DNA of 64,000 bases from Haematococcus lacustris (taxonomy: Eukaryota > Chlorophyta > Chlorophyceae > Chlamydomonadales > Haematococcaceae). The stretch is taken from the NCBI GenBank assembly GCA_030144725.1, contig JASKMD010000026.1, positions 10,408,616-10,472,615 on the forward strand, given 5' to 3'. The notes under the pieces are model-generated. The model was not told the DNA's origin. It saw nothing but the letters and a program-made list of their open reading frames with translations, and did not search any database. Shown here piece by piece: positions 11,001 through 23,400 of this stretch. Numbering within the stretch: position 1 is the stretch's first letter; each line of letters opens with the position of its first letter. Made by a program: the position numbers and the translations under genes.

Positions 11001-13677
11001 CCCTCTCTAGGCTCACCGTCCCGCTCTTGTCCCTCTGAGCCCTGCCCGCCCCCGTCCCACCCTCCTCCCTGCCCCCCACCCAACCTGTGACCCTGCCCTC
11101 CCCTGTGCTGGCCGCCCCTGCGTTGCCCTCCCCCCTTTGGCTGCCCGCCCCTGCTCTGCCCCCCTCCTGCCCCGCTGCCAAGACCTCTACCGGCTGACCA
11201 CAAGAGAGCGCTGAGCTCTTGGCTACGCTGAGGGCTGGCCCCCCTGCAGCTCGGAACAGGCCAAGGGCCTCCAACACCACCGCCCCGTCCCTGACCCTGT
11301 CCAGCACCGCGATGGTGAGGTCGTCTGCATACTCCTTGGAGGGGAGGACTGGAAGGAGGGTGGGCTGACACATGGAGAGAGGGCTGTGGGGGATGGTGGG
11401 CGTGTTGATGCGGCCTGCCAACTGCAGGGAGCTGAGGTAGCTGACTAGGGGCTGGAGCGCGATGCACCAGTACAGCGGGGAAGCCCCGCTGCCCTGGAGT
11501 AGCCCTGAGGCTAGGGGGAAGCTGTCGGTGAGACGGCCGTTAACCAACACCTGACTGCTCGCCCCTCGGTGCAACAGCTGGGCCCAACGCACATGCCCGT
11601 CCCGGCGGAAGCCCATGGCCTCCATGGTGTCTTGGAGCAAACCCCAAGACACGTTGTCGTAGGCCCCTGCCAGGTCCAGCAACAGGAGCCAGGCTGGGCT
11701 CCCACGCTGCTGCAGGTACTCTAGGAGGCTGAGGTGGAACTGCACGTTATCGCTGATGTCCCTCCCAAGGATGAAGGCTGACTGGGAGAGGGACACTAGC
11801 AGGTCCAGAGGTTGTTGCAGCCGGTCCTCCAGCGCCCTGGCCACCAACCGCACATCGCAGTTGAGAAGCGTGATGGGGCGGTAACCGGCCACCTGGTCCC
11901 TCGGCTTGCCAGCCTTGGGCACCAACGTGATGATGCCGGTGAGGAACTCTGCCAGAGGGGCGGGGTCTGTCGTATCTGCCAGAGCCTCCCTTAACATGGC
12001 CCGCAACGGGCCCACCAGCTGGGGCCACAACCGGTCGTACACCTCCATAGGGAGGCCGTCCTTGCCAGGGGCCTTGCTGTGGGCGCACCCTTGCAACGCG
12101 TGGCCCAACTCTTCCGCTGACAGCATGGGGTCTGTTCCGGGGCCCTCGCAGCTGTTCGCCTGGGCGGGGGTGAGGCGGGACGTGAGGCTGGCGAGGAGGG
12201 TGGCCCGAGCTGCTGGGTCGACCGGTTTGGCGGCGTACACCCCTGTGGGAGAGGAAGCCGAGAAGTGCTGCTCAAAGACACGGCAGGCTGCCAGGACGCC
12301 TGCAGGGCTGGAGAGGTCTGCTACCTGGCCCGGCTGGGTGGGGAGCTGAAGGGAGGAGATGAGAGTAGGGGTGTGCGCTGGCTGGTCGCGGTGGTAGAAG
12401 TAGAAAGAGGAGCGATCTCCATAGCACTGGTCCAGAACTGCACTGGCTTGCATGGAGCGCAGCGCCCCCTGCTCCCTGTCCTGCACCCCCGCCAGCGCTG
12501 CTACCTCCCCCAGCTGCACCGCCGCACGCAGGTCTGCGTCTCCGGGCTGACCCGCACGGCGAAGTTGTGACACCACATGAGCCCTCGCTGCGGTGGCTGC
12601 CTTCTCCCTGCGGTGTTCCAGATCCCGCTGCTCCCTGCGTTGCGCTCTGAGGGAGCGCTGGGCATAGAGAGCGAGGCCTTGCTTCACATGCGCCCACCTA
12701 GCCCGATGGACGTCACGCCGCTGCGGCCCCTGGGAGCTGGCAAGCTGGGCTGCGTGGTGAGCGGCTTCCAGACTTAGGAAGCCCGCCAGGCCGTCGAGAA
12801 GGGCTGGGTTATCGAGGTGGGCGGGGTGTAGCTGCCACGGGGCGCGGGCTGTGAGGGGCAGGTCTGGAGGGTACATGACCACGGACACTGGGAAGTGATC
12901 GGTGGAGACCGGCTTGAGGCCCTGGATGGAGCTGTCCAACTGCCACTCCGCCACAGAGGCTGAGACGTACTAGCGGTCAAGGCGGGCCCCTGTCTGCCAG
13001 CGGTTGCTGAGGTGCGTGAGGTCGCGGGAGGTGGGGCGCAAACGACGCCAGGCATCCACTAAGCCCCTCTCCTCCACCAACCGCTCCAGCTGCTCCGCCC
13101 CCACTCCCCTGCTACCCACCCAGTCCTCCGCGTGCTGGCTGGTCGCCCCCACGGGTGTGCCCACCTTGTCGTCCGGGGAGAGGATGCAGTTGAAATCCCC
13201 TCCCAAGAAGAGCATACGGCGCTCTGTGGCGTGAGGGAGGCAAGCAGGCAGGCTGGCCCCGAAGAAAGCAGCCCGCTGTGCTGGCTGGGCTGGGGCGTAC
13301 ACACAGACCAGCGAGGCTGGCCTGCCCGCTAACTCTGCATCTACCCTCACCACCCTCCCCTGTGCCCCGTCTACCTGCAACTGCACCTGTGTGCAGCCCT
13401 GCAGGATGGTGGAGGGCTTGACTAGGACCAGGCAGCCCTGGGAGTGGCCGGTGCCTGGGCTGTAGAACCATTGGCCCCGCCACCCCGGCTTGGCACCTGT
13501 GGCTGCCTCTGCCCACTGCCACAGGCACTCCGCCTGGTGGCACTCTTGGAGAAAGAATAACTGTGCGGTGCTGCTGGCAGCCCAATCTAGCAGGGCCTGG
13601 AGCTTTTGGGGCTGAGCTAGGCCCCTGACGTTGAGGGTGACTGCCTGGAAACTGGCAGCCACACCCGGACGCTGCAT
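8003..13677 (-). pseudogene. LINE ORF2: APE endonuclease, reverse transcriptase, CCHC
   Basis: Makes the element's nicking and target-primed reverse-transcription protein. The start is the ATG at 13677, two bases after the ORF1 stop. The APE endonuclease occupies 13650-12960, with LNVRG near the start, LGGDFNCI, and RLDR before the stop; it is interrupted by an amber codon (TAG at 12972-12970) right after RLDR, where relatives read on. The reverse transcriptase includes GYRPITLLN, LLLDLAGAYDNVSW and YADD (11331-11320). About 180 Gly/Arg-rich residues (roughly 11190-10650) separate YADD from VRHLGVPLG. The C-terminal CX2CX9HX4C motif lies near 8530-8590. A frameshift lies between about 9520 and 9480. 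The lesions could be true decay or assembly error. Confidence 0.88.
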
Positions 13678-15061
13678 GGCTAGACTTGGTGGGCCCCCGC
13701 GCGGGCTACGCGTGATCTGAACAGAGCGTGCGAGGCCTGAGGAGGAGGGGGTGGGAGTGGCGTCTCGACGCAAACCGCTTTCTTACGGCAGGGAGAGGGG
13801 ACGGCGTGACGGGCTGTGCCCGGGAGAGCTAAAGGTGGGCGAGGTGGTAGGGGAAGGTAGAGGTCCAACCTCCGCTCCCGCCCTAACTCGTGCCCCACGC
13901 CGGCCTCTTGGCCCAAGCCTACAGCTGACACCGCCACTGGCCCCGCTGGCGCTCCTTCGGCCGAGCGAGCCTCCCTAACCCTCCTACCTACTCCTGGACC
14001 CACCATCCAACCTGCTCCCAACCCAGGCCACCCCTGTAGACCCCCCTGACCTCTCCCTTCCCTACTCCCCTGCTGGCGCCCATGCTGGCCCCCCTGTAGG
14101 CCTCCCTGCTGGGCACCTTGGCCTCCCCCCTGACCATCCCCCCCTAAAACCTCTGGCACCCTAGCCCCTTGACGCGCTGGCCGAGACCTCTTCCTCGCAC
14201 TGTACCCAGCTGCCCCCTGGCCTGCGGCGGAGCACGCCCCTGGCATGAGAGGGGAGGGATAACGGCGCTGCCCGGCCTGCCTGGCGTGCTGCTCAGGCCC
14301 CATGCTACCATCCTCGGACTCCAAAACTGAGAGCACCCCATAGCGGACGCGAGGAGGGGAGATAGGTAGGTCACTGTCCTCTGAGCCGTCACAGTCCATG
14401 ACCCCGTACCTGACCATCTGTGGTGCCTCCGTGGGTGGACTGATGGCCATAAGGGGAGGGCAGAGATGAGCAGGTAGCGGGGCTGGGGTGGGCTGCGTTG
14501 TACCAGCTCCGTGGGCTAGCTGGCACGGATCCCTGGGCCGGCGAGCCCGGTCAACTAGGTCCTGGAGCGTCCTAGCTGCACCCCGGACAAACCTCTCCAT
14601 CCGCAGGACGGCTGTGCCCTTGACGATGGGGCGTTGAGTGGGGGGCCCGCCCAATGAGGGTCGCAGGGTGGGGGAGCTGAGCACGTTGGAAGGTGAGGGA
14701 GGGAGACGAGCCACATCCATGTCAACTGGGGTAGCAGTGCCCGCAACCACAGAGAACCCAACTGCAGGAACCATCGCCAGCTGTTCTGTCCCCGCCAACA
14801 CCCGCGCGGCTGTGCATGAGGCTGCACCAGCCCTTTCCTCTACCCACTGACTAGCCCTCCTGCCCAACCTTGTAAAAGCGCAGGTCTCCTTGCCAACTGT
14901 CCTAGGAACGAAGGCCAGCGGGGCATGAACTCTTGGAAAAAGGTTGGCCCGCTGTTGCTGCTGCGCAAGGACACCCTTGAACTCCTTCCCTCCCTCGTAC
15001 CCCGCCATGCCATCCCCTGCTGGGGCGAGCTGGGTGGGGGTGGCCATGACCGGCGCTGAGG

Positions 15062-15466
15062 GGGAGCCCTGGCCTGCTTGGCCAACCAGCTGCTCCCGAG
15101 CCTGGCTACCCTGACCCCCCTTCCCCCCCTCGTAACCCGCCATGCCACCCTTTGCTGGGGCGAGCTGGGTGGGGGTGGCCGTGACCGACGCCGAGGGGGA
15201 GCCCTGGCCTGCCTGGCCAACCAGCTGCTGCCAAGCCTGGCTACCCTGACCCCCCTTCCCCCCCTCGTCACCCGCCATGCCACCCCCTGCTGGGGCGAGC
15301 TGGGTGGGGGTGGCCGTGACCGGCGCTGAGGGGGAGACCTGGCCTGCCTGGCCAACCAGCTGCTCCCGAGCCTGGCTACCCTGACCCCCCTTCCCCCCCT
15401 CGTAACCCGCCATGCCACCCCCTGCTGGGGCGTGCTGGGAGGAGGTGGTCATGAACGGCAGGGCGG
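15062..15466 (-). repeat. 135 bp tandem repeats in LINE ORF1 (second array)
   Basis: GGGAG(C/A)CCTGGCCTGC recurs near 15062, 15197 and 15332, 135 bp apart; a partly degenerate fourth unit follows. Each unit encodes 45 residues. Confidence 0.9.
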
Positions 15467-15820
15467 GGGGGCCCAGCGGCGACTGACTGGACCCTGCAAG
15501 AAAAGGCCCCGCCGCTCCCCCCCTCCTACTTACTGGCGGATGGTCGGTGCAGAGGTCGGTGTTGGGTGTACGTTGCGTGGTCAACGAGCGAGACGGACCC
15601 CACGAAGAGTCAAAGCGGGAGGGCTTGAAGATAGGGCCTGGAGCCAGGGCTTGAAGCTGCTGAGGCTTGGCGGAAGCTGTGGCTGGGTGAATCACCTTGG
15701 TACCACCCTTGGCAAGGCGGGTTTACCGAGGGCGTAGGGAAACTGCCGGTGAGTCATCCTCTGATGTCGCAACGGGCAGAGGTAGCAGCATAGCTGCAGC
15801 AAACCCTGCAGTGCCACTCA

Positions 15821-16900
15821 CTGCTGGGGTGAGCTGGGTGAGAGGGGCAGCAGGTGTGGCTGGCGCGGGGCCCATGACGCCCTTGTCGGGCAGAGGCTGC
15901 AGCAGCTGGGCACGCTCAGGCTGGATGCCTGCAACACACACTGCAGGGCCACCCACTGCTGGGGTGAGGTGGGTGGGAGGGGCAGCAGGTGTGGCTGGCG
16001 CGGGGCCCATGACTCCCTTGTCGGGCAGAGGCTGCAGCAGCTGGGCACGCTCAGGCTGGATGCCTGCAACACACACTGCAGGGCCACCCACTGCTGGGGT
16101 GAGCTGGGTGGGAGGGGCAGCAGGTGTGGCTGGCGCGGGGCCCATGACGCCCTTGTCGGGCAGAGGCTGCAGCAGCTGGGCACGCTCAGGCTGGATGCCT
16201 GCAACACACACTGCCGGGCCACCCACTGCTGGGGTGAGCTGGGTGGGAGGGGCAGCAGGTGTGGCTGGCGCGGGGCCCATGACGCCCTTGTCGGGCAGAG
16301 GCTGCAGCAGCTGGGCACGCTCAGGCTGGATGCCTGCAACACACACTGCAGGGCCACCCACTGCTGGGGTGAGCTGGGTGGGAGGGGCAGCAGGTGTGGC
16401 TGGCGCGGGGCCCATGACGCCCTTGTCGGGCAGAGGCTGCAGCAGCTGGGCACGCTCAGGCTGGATGCCTGCAACACACACTGCCGGGCCACCCACTGCT
16501 GGGGTGAGCTGGGTGGGAGGGGCAGCAGGTGTGGCTGGCGCGGGGCCCATGACGCCCTTGTCGGGCAGAGGCTGCAGCAGCTGGGCACGCTCAGGCTGGA
16601 TGCCTGCAACACACACTGCAGGGCCACCCACTGCTGGGGTGAGCTGGGTGGGAGGGGCAGCAGGTGTGGCTGGCGCGGGGCCCATGACGCCCTTGTCGGG
16701 CAGAGGCTGCAGCAGCTGGGCACGCTCAGCCTGGATGCCTGCCATACACACTGCAGGGCCACCCACTGCTGGGGTGAGCTGGGTGGGGGGGGCAGCAGGT
16801 GTGGCAGGCCGGGGAGCCGCCACGCCCTCAACGGACACAAACGGCAGCAGCAGGCTACCCTTTGGCTGCATTCCCTCGAGCACCACAGCAGTGCTACCCC
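15821..16900 (-). repeat. 135 bp tandem repeats in LINE ORF1 (first array)
   Basis: CTGCTGGGGTGAGCTGGGTG-like starts at 15821, 15956, 16091, 16226, 16361, 16496, 16631 and 16766, exactly 135 bp apart. Inner units are almost identical; the 16766 unit is diverged. Confidence 0.95.
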
Positions 16901-18399
16901 CTACTGGGGCGGGCTGGGTGGGGGTAGCAACATCTGTAGTGTCAGGGGGAAGAGGGTGTACCTGCTGTTGCTGCCGCCGCCCTGGCAGCTGTGGAGCAGA
17001 TGCCCCCAAGCCCTCTGTTCCCTTTCGTGCTAGGAGGCCAGCAGCAGCGCCGGTGCCAGGAGGGGGCTGGGAGGTGGTGGAAGGGACAAAGCAGGTCCAG
17101 CCAGGTAACCCCTCAACACTCGCCTGGGTGAGCAGGGTAGGAGACGCGGCCTCTCCGGCATGCAAAGAAGCGCTCGTGGCTCCTGAGGCGTCCGCCATAG
17201 GCCCATCGGCTGGAGCATGCTGAAGGGTGGGCTGGGCAGGTGGGGAAGGTGAGCAGGGTGGTAGAGGTGAAGGGGGGGGGGCTGAGGGGGGATCAGGAGG
17301 AGGTGGAGGAGGAGGTTGGGGACCTGCAGGTCCCTCGGCGCCTTGCTGGAGAGGGGCCCCGTCCTCCCTAAAGACCTGGATACGCCCCCACCGCCCCATG
17401 GGGTTCTGCACACTCCTAGGCAGAAAGGCTAAGGAGGGGTCACCCGCTGGTGGGAACACCCAGGCCTCCACCACCCCACCATTGCCGCACTGTGTGCCTG
17501 CCAGGTAGCTGTACCGGGGGTGGTCACCCAGGCGCTCGTTGAACACGAAAGTGGAGGTGGGGTGTAAGACAGCAGGCAGCCCCTCCCCGCTGTACTCGCT
17601 GGCAGAGTACCCAGCGGCAGCAAGCACCGCTGCCGTGATGCCTCGCCGCGCTGCCTGCTGGTAGTGCAGGCTCAGCACCACCTTCACTGCACCTGGAGGG
17701 GGGAGGCTGGGCAGGGGTGTCATAGGCACACTGACGACCCGCCCCAGGTACTGCACCTCCCAGACAGACTGAGCCAGGAGGGAGGAGTGGAGAAGCCTGC
17801 CCTGTGCTGAGGCATGATCATGGAGGATGTGTAGGGCATGGTGGGGCTGGTCAGGCTGCAGGTGGGACTCTAATGAAACCAAAGCTGAGCCATGCTGCAA
17901 GGCATAAAGCCGGACCTCTGTGGCACAGGCTTCGGCAAACCCTGCCACGAAATCGGCTGCCGCGGCATGCAGGAGCTGGCTCTGCACCAAGTGCCGGGCT
18001 GTGGCCCCAACCTGCATGGCCCACACCACCTCCATGGTGAAAGGCTCCTTGGTCAGCCGGCGAGTGAGCCAGCCCCCGCTACGGGTAGAGGCAACCTGGG
18101 CAATCGCTGCTGTAAGGCTGCTGTCCATGGTCAGGGGGTGACTGGACCTGGGGCTCAGGACGAGAAACAGCGTGAGCAAGGCACAAGGAAGGCAGCGAGC
18201 TCACAAGGAGGGGACTTAGCTCAGCTGTCCCCCATTGACCCGGGGGCTGGGCTGGACAGATAAGGATGCCGGCTTGCACAGAGTGCAGCACACAAGGCGG
18301 GGTTTCTTCTGGTAGTCTTTTCCTTGTCGGTGGAGACTCCACTGCTGCTGCTGCTGCTGCTGTTGCTGCGACTGTGCTTAAGTCCTGCGCTGTAGTGCT

Positions 18400-18718
18400 A
18401 GGCTGAACGCGAAGCTGAGCTGCTGGGCTGCTGAGGAGCGATGCTGTGCTGCTACGCCCAAACTGCGATGCTGGACGCGAGGCTGTGCTGCTGGGCTGCT
18501 GAGGAGCGATGCTGTGCTGCTACGCCCAAACTGCGATGCTGAACGCGAGGCTGTGCTGCTGGGCTGCTGAGGAGCGATGCTGTGCTGCTACGCCCAAACT
18601 GCGATGCTGGACGCGAGGCTGTGCTGCTGGGCTGCTGAGGAGCGATGCTGTGCTGCTACGCCCAAACTGCGATGCTGAACGCGAGGCTGTGCTGCTGGGC
18701 TGCTGAGGAGCGATGCTG
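18400..18718 (-). repeat. 68 bp tandem repeats upstream of LINE ORF1
   Basis: TGCTGGGCTGCTGAGGAGCG recurs at 18421, 18489, 18557 and onward with a 68 bp period, about 4.5 units. Units alternate GGACGC and GAACGC, suggesting amplification of pairs. The position before ORF1 suits a LINE 5' UTR of promoter monomers, which is inferred. Confidence 0.8.
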
Positions 18719-18997
18719 GAAGGTAACCCAGCTGCCCCTGCATGGCGCCAGTATGTGCGGTGATGCTTCAGCCCCATCCACAAACACCTCCTGCTCCTGG
18801 GCTGTGACGAGTCAGGAGCCATCTGTAGCTGCAGCTGCAGCTGGAGCTACAGCTAAAGCTCTCCTCAATGTCATGCTGTGCAGGAAGCTTATGCTGTTGG
18901 TGGTGCTGCTGGTGATGCAGCTGCTGCATTCGAGCCAGAGCTGGCTCAAAGCTCAAGAGTACAAAACTGGCTAGGGCGAGGTCGGGCAGGTGCTCAC

Positions 18998-20063
18998 CTA
19001 CAACCAAGGTGCTGCCAGAGATGCCCTTGCTTTCAGCGTCTCGCTTGGCATGCTCTAGCACCTGCACGGACCCAGGGCCAGCATGGACCCTGCCACGCCA
19101 GCTGGAGACCCTGGCTGGGTCCCTGGCAAACCTGACCGCCATCTGCATGCCATGCCATTCATCAGTCTGCTGTACGCCTTGTCGACACTGTAGCGCATGG
19201 GTTCTAGCCCTGCCAGGCACACTTTGTTCCGCAGGGACAGGATAAGAAAGATGCGTAGGCTGGATGAGGGAGGCTGCCCCTGCCACCTGCCGGTACATAG
19301 CTGCCATTGCTGCCATAGCTGCCATAGCTGGCGGCTGGCAGCCCACCTGCTGGGTGTAGCGCGCAGCCTTGTGAGGCCGCACGCGGCACTGGTGCATGGC
19401 CTCTTCGTATGATAACCCACGCACCTGAGGCCATCACCACCATGCCGTTAAACATACGATGCCTGCATGTGTGTTGATGACCCTGTAGCAATGAGCTCAG
19501 GTATTTTCAGGGCAAGGCTGTGGTGCAAGGGCATTGGAGCTGTGCAAGGCATGGGCTGCTGATTTGTTGCTCACCAGGCGCAAGATGCGGTCCACCTTCT
19601 TCATGCTGTGGGGGATGCTCTTCAAATGTGCATAGCCGGAACCATCCCACTGCTTCAGGATCTCTTGCTTCTGCCATTGCCTCTCATCCCAGTCATCATA
19701 CCACCTCCAGGGCCGCAGGTGCTTGCGGTACTGCTGGCCTGGGCTGCTCTGGGTAAGCTGGGCAACGGTCTTGCCCAGGGACTGGAGCGGTGAGGCGCTG
19801 GGGATGGCTACGCTAGTGGTAGCTGGAGAGTCAGCAGCAGAAGCTGGGGCACCTTGGCTGCTCGCTGGCTCAGAGGAATAGGCCCGGCTGGGGATGATCT
19901 GCAGCAGCCCACATGTGCGCCATTGCTCGTACTTATACCGTGTGGCTGTGGGCAATGCAATGGTTACTGCACGCACCGCGCTCGCGGTCCTGCTCCACGC
20001 AACAAAGCACAGAGGCAGCGCCGCTGTCCCTCGCTGCAGCTGCCCGCATGCACTAGCTAACAT
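18998..20063 (-). pseudogene. Truncated MRPL22 copy (exons 1-3 only)
   Basis: Exons 19575-20063, 19347-19424 and 18998-19061 match copy A. Exons 4 and 5 are absent because the duplication starts within intron 3 at 18728, so the conserved C-terminal uL22 segment cannot be made. It is a pseudogene if the duplication is real, or the same gene seen twice if the duplication is an assembly join of two haplotypes. Confidence 0.85.
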
Positions 20064-20137
20064 GAGCAGCTTGAGAGTGCAAAGGCAAGTGCGCCTTTGC
20101 AAGGGGCAGTTTTCAACCAACCTTCAACCAACGCAAC

Positions 20138-20190
20138 AAAAGCAATGCAGCTCTGCCATACAAGTTGTATGGCAGAGCTGCATTGCTTTT
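20138..20190. repeat. 26-bp-arm hairpin, copy B
   Basis: Identical to 3230-3282; it lies 3' of the Fanzor-like stop at 20459 (minus strand). Confidence 0.85.
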
Positions 20191-20458
20191 GGTTGTATGA
20201 TACAACCACCTGTATGACAGTAGATATATCTGAATGGATATGTCAACCATGCTGTATCCCAATCCTCCTGTGGAGCCCCTTCACTTCTCCACAGCAGTGA
20301 GAGACCGGTGTGTGTCCCTAACCTAGGAGTCGGGACTGTGTCCCTAACCTTTTCACTAGCGCACACGCATCCCTTTCTAAGGGGCAATCGAATTGTTTGT
20401 TTGTTTGGCTCATGGCATGATACACATGTCACTATCGCTGCCGCTGGTGCCGCCGCTG

Positions 20459-23400
20459 CTACTTCGGCAGCAGGCCTCTGTCGCGCACTTTCGCCCACTC
20501 CTGGCCTGGTCTGCCTGGGTTAGGCATGGCGGGGCGGCCCAGCCAGCTGCTGAGCTCGCGAGGGCGGCCCGGCCCGGCTGCAATGCGCCGGATGCGCGGC
20601 TGACACGTCTCGATCGTAGAACTTGCGCTTGATGACAGTGCTTGTAGAGCGCATCAAGCCCCGGATCCGGGACCGCTTCGCCATGCTGCGCACCGGGTAC
20701 AGCCACCTGCAAGGCAACATATGTCAATGCTCACTTGCAAGACCCTTCCCTATCCAAACCAAGTGTTAAGTCAAGCCATGTCCGGTCTAAACGGTGCAGG
20801 GCACAGTCTAGTCTGGTGTGTGAGAGATGCCATTCTACAGCTATGTAATGACTTCACTCCTACAGTGCTAATGCATCTGAGGTCTCCCACCTGAAGGACT
20901 CTGCTTGACCTTGCACCACGTTGGTGCGGGCAGAGCTGACCCGGTTGGTACGAAACCCATGCACCAGCACCACACGCTCGGGAAACTGCTTGCATGCCTC
21001 CCATCGCATCTGCTTGACAGGCACACCCTTGCTGCCAATGCTGCCACTGCCACTGAAGCCTGCTGCCCCCTAGGCCAGGGCCAGGGGGCGACCTGTGGCA
21101 GCCGGGTTGCAGCGTACCCTGGCACCCTTGACAGTCTGCAGCCAAGGCACACAAGGCGAGACACATTGTGAGCACAGGTCAAGTTGTTACAGTACAGCCA
21201 GGTACCCAGTATGCATGGCTGCAACTTTAGGGTTTTTGAACTGGCTGGGCTGATTAGCTGTCGCTTATGCGGCTAAAGCAGCTACAGACTTAGAAAGCAG
21301 CTACTGGGTTTGTGGCTGCAAATAGAGGCGCTGGCTACACATGTACTCTTGGTAGTGACGAGCCTAGTTGAATCAGGGACTTGTTGAGTAACGGGGACGC
21401 TGGAGCAGAAGCGCAGTGTTTGCTTACATCTTTCTCCTCGAATACAGAACGATCTCAGCTTAAAAACAAAGTACTTCAAATGTCACACTAGAACCTGCAT
21501 GGGGAATGAAATAAACATCGCATTCATCCTAGCTGAGTGTCTGGACTGTTACACAAGTCATGGCAAAGACAAGCATTGTGGCACACATACTGACACACAT
21601 ACTGGCTGAGTACGGCCTACTCACCTCAGCCCAGAACTTGGCCACCGTGCGTTGCTTGCCTCCGTACAGCCGGAAGCTGGCGTTGGACCAGCGCCGCTTG
21701 GACAGCCCACATGGCCGGCCAGGTCGACAGCGTCGTGGCAGCGTACTCCCGGTACCGTTGTAGCCAGGCGGTGTACTTGGAGACTTGCGACAGCTCATCC
21801 TGCTGAGGCTTGATGCCGGCCATCCAGGCCTTGGACTCCTTGGCGTGCTCCGTGATGCCGCTCTCCCGGTAGTACTGCCCCGCAGTCAGGCTGCGCTGCC
21901 ACACGGACTTCACAGCGCCGGAGGGGTACCGCTCCTCGTGGGCCACTGTCGCCATGTTCGTCTTCCCGGGTCGCAGCCCAGCCAATCGGCGTCCAGGTGC
22001 GCCAGCGGGTTGACAGCGCCCTCCTCCTTGCCCATGCGAGGCAGCTCGCCGGGCGGCTCTGCTGGCTTGGGGCGGATGGACATCACGCTGATAGCGACTC
22101 CGTCTGTGTGCACCGCCTGCGCGAAGTTCTGCCCGACATTGGGCCGGACAGCTGCGAGGTTGGGCAGGAAGGCGTTCCACCGGTTGGCCACCTGCAGCCA
22201 ACATCAGCCACCTACACACAATTGAGATCACCTAGAGACCATCAAGTCACCCACAATCACCTAGAGACAAGCAATCTGCCTCAAACAATCTGCCTCCAGC
22301 AACCTGCAACAATCAAAGCATTGGCTGACCTGAGCACACTCACCTCACTGTCCTTGGGCCCAGCCACACCACTCCTGAACTTGGGCAAGGAGGTGATGTC
22401 CGCTGGCAGCATGCCAGCAGTACGCATCAAGCCAAATAGGGCCTGGGTGTCCAGCTTGATGTGGTGAGCCTTGCAGCTGCAGCCGGGCGTGAGCGCAAAG
22501 GGGGAGGGGGGGCGGTAGGGCCTGGTGTTGCGCTGCCCCCCAGCTGCCTGCCAGACCGCCCAGTCCGCCTGCCAGCTGACGTTGGCTGCCTCCAAATGTC
22601 TGCTGGTGTCCACTGCATGGCTTAGCAGGCTGCCCCGGTTGCACCCCCTCTCCAGCCAGGCGTCGTTCACCACCACCCCCTGACCCACCCCTAGCAACCT
22701 CCGCTGTCTGGCCACCTCATCCCGCATGGCCTCAGTAGGCACCACCCCACCCTGACCCTGTTCCTGACCCTCTAGCCAGGTCACCTCCTTCCCCTGCACA
22801 CTCCTCGCCACCCAGCTGCGCTGACGCTCAGTCCAGGCTGGACTGCCATCCACGGGCAGCCATAAGCGGCGCTGGTGCTCGTGTGAGCCAGCGATGACCC
22901 GGGCTCCAGCCAGAGACACCCCTTGCTCAACCCTGCAGAGGAACAACACGGTGAGGCTGTTGGCGAAGTTAGTCTCCAGCTTGGTGCCCACATCGTCCAC
23001 GGTGTTGGAGTCATGCTCATAGCGAGGTACAGCTATGAGGCGGGCGAGGAGACCCGGGTAAAAGGCCAGCACATCCTCCACAGCTGCGCTGGGCCGAGAT
23101 CGCCTTCCGGGAGGAGGCAGTCCGCGGCAGAGCTGCAGGTACATGTTGCGCTCCGCCAGGTCCGGGATGACCGCGTCCTCAGCTGGGATTTCCTCGAAGA
23201 CCTCCTGCCCGTCCGGAACTACCCTGACCCGCGTGAACCAGCCTCGCACCATGAGGCCCAGTAGCAAGCTCCCGAGCAGCGCTCTCATGCTGCAGGCCTC
23301 CACCCAAGCCTCGATTTGCGTGACGACCCGCGCCTCGACCACTTCGGACGCCACGACCGCTCCTGCCTCTAAACCAGCAGCGCACACACCCCTCATCACG

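Larger units (their letters stand above)
13680..18128 (-). pseudogene. LINE ORF1, repetitive, split by one stop codon
   Basis: Probable nucleic-acid-binding ORF1 protein. The ATG at 18128 (MDSSLT...) is preferred over the upstream TTG. The N-terminal ~270 residues form a non-repetitive domain (for example RRGITAAVLAAAGYSASEY). Then come about eight 45-residue repeats (135 bp) with PAPATPAAPPTQLTPAV. A TAA at 15725-15723 interrupts the frame, which then continues in phase to a TAG at 13680. The second half carries four further 45-residue repeats with TATPTQLAPAGGGMA, clearly related to the first set. The minus-strand frame, not the long antisense plus-strand frame, is favoured by position before ORF2. 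Confidence 0.7.
7579..18718 (-). mobile_element. L1-type LINE retrotransposon, near full length but mutated
   Basis: The minus-strand 3' end is a 19-base T run at 7579-7597 (poly(A) tail), followed inward by about 400 bp of 3' UTR (7598-8002). ORF2 (8003-13677) and ORF1 (13680-18128) follow. A GC-rich region with 68-bp tandem repeats (18400-18718) may be the 5' UTR. It inserted into the LTR at 7580, but the rest of that LTR and a target duplication are missing at the other end, where segmental copy B starts (18728). Two nonsense codons and one frameshift make it inactive as read. Confidence 0.85.
18728..21553. repeat. Segmental duplication, copy B
   Basis: Near-identical copy of 1820-4644. 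The left junction (18728) lies inside L22 intron 3 and abuts the LINE 5' side. The right end is the end of the solo LTR, beyond which only this copy continues into the rest of the Fanzor-like gene. Confidence 0.95.
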
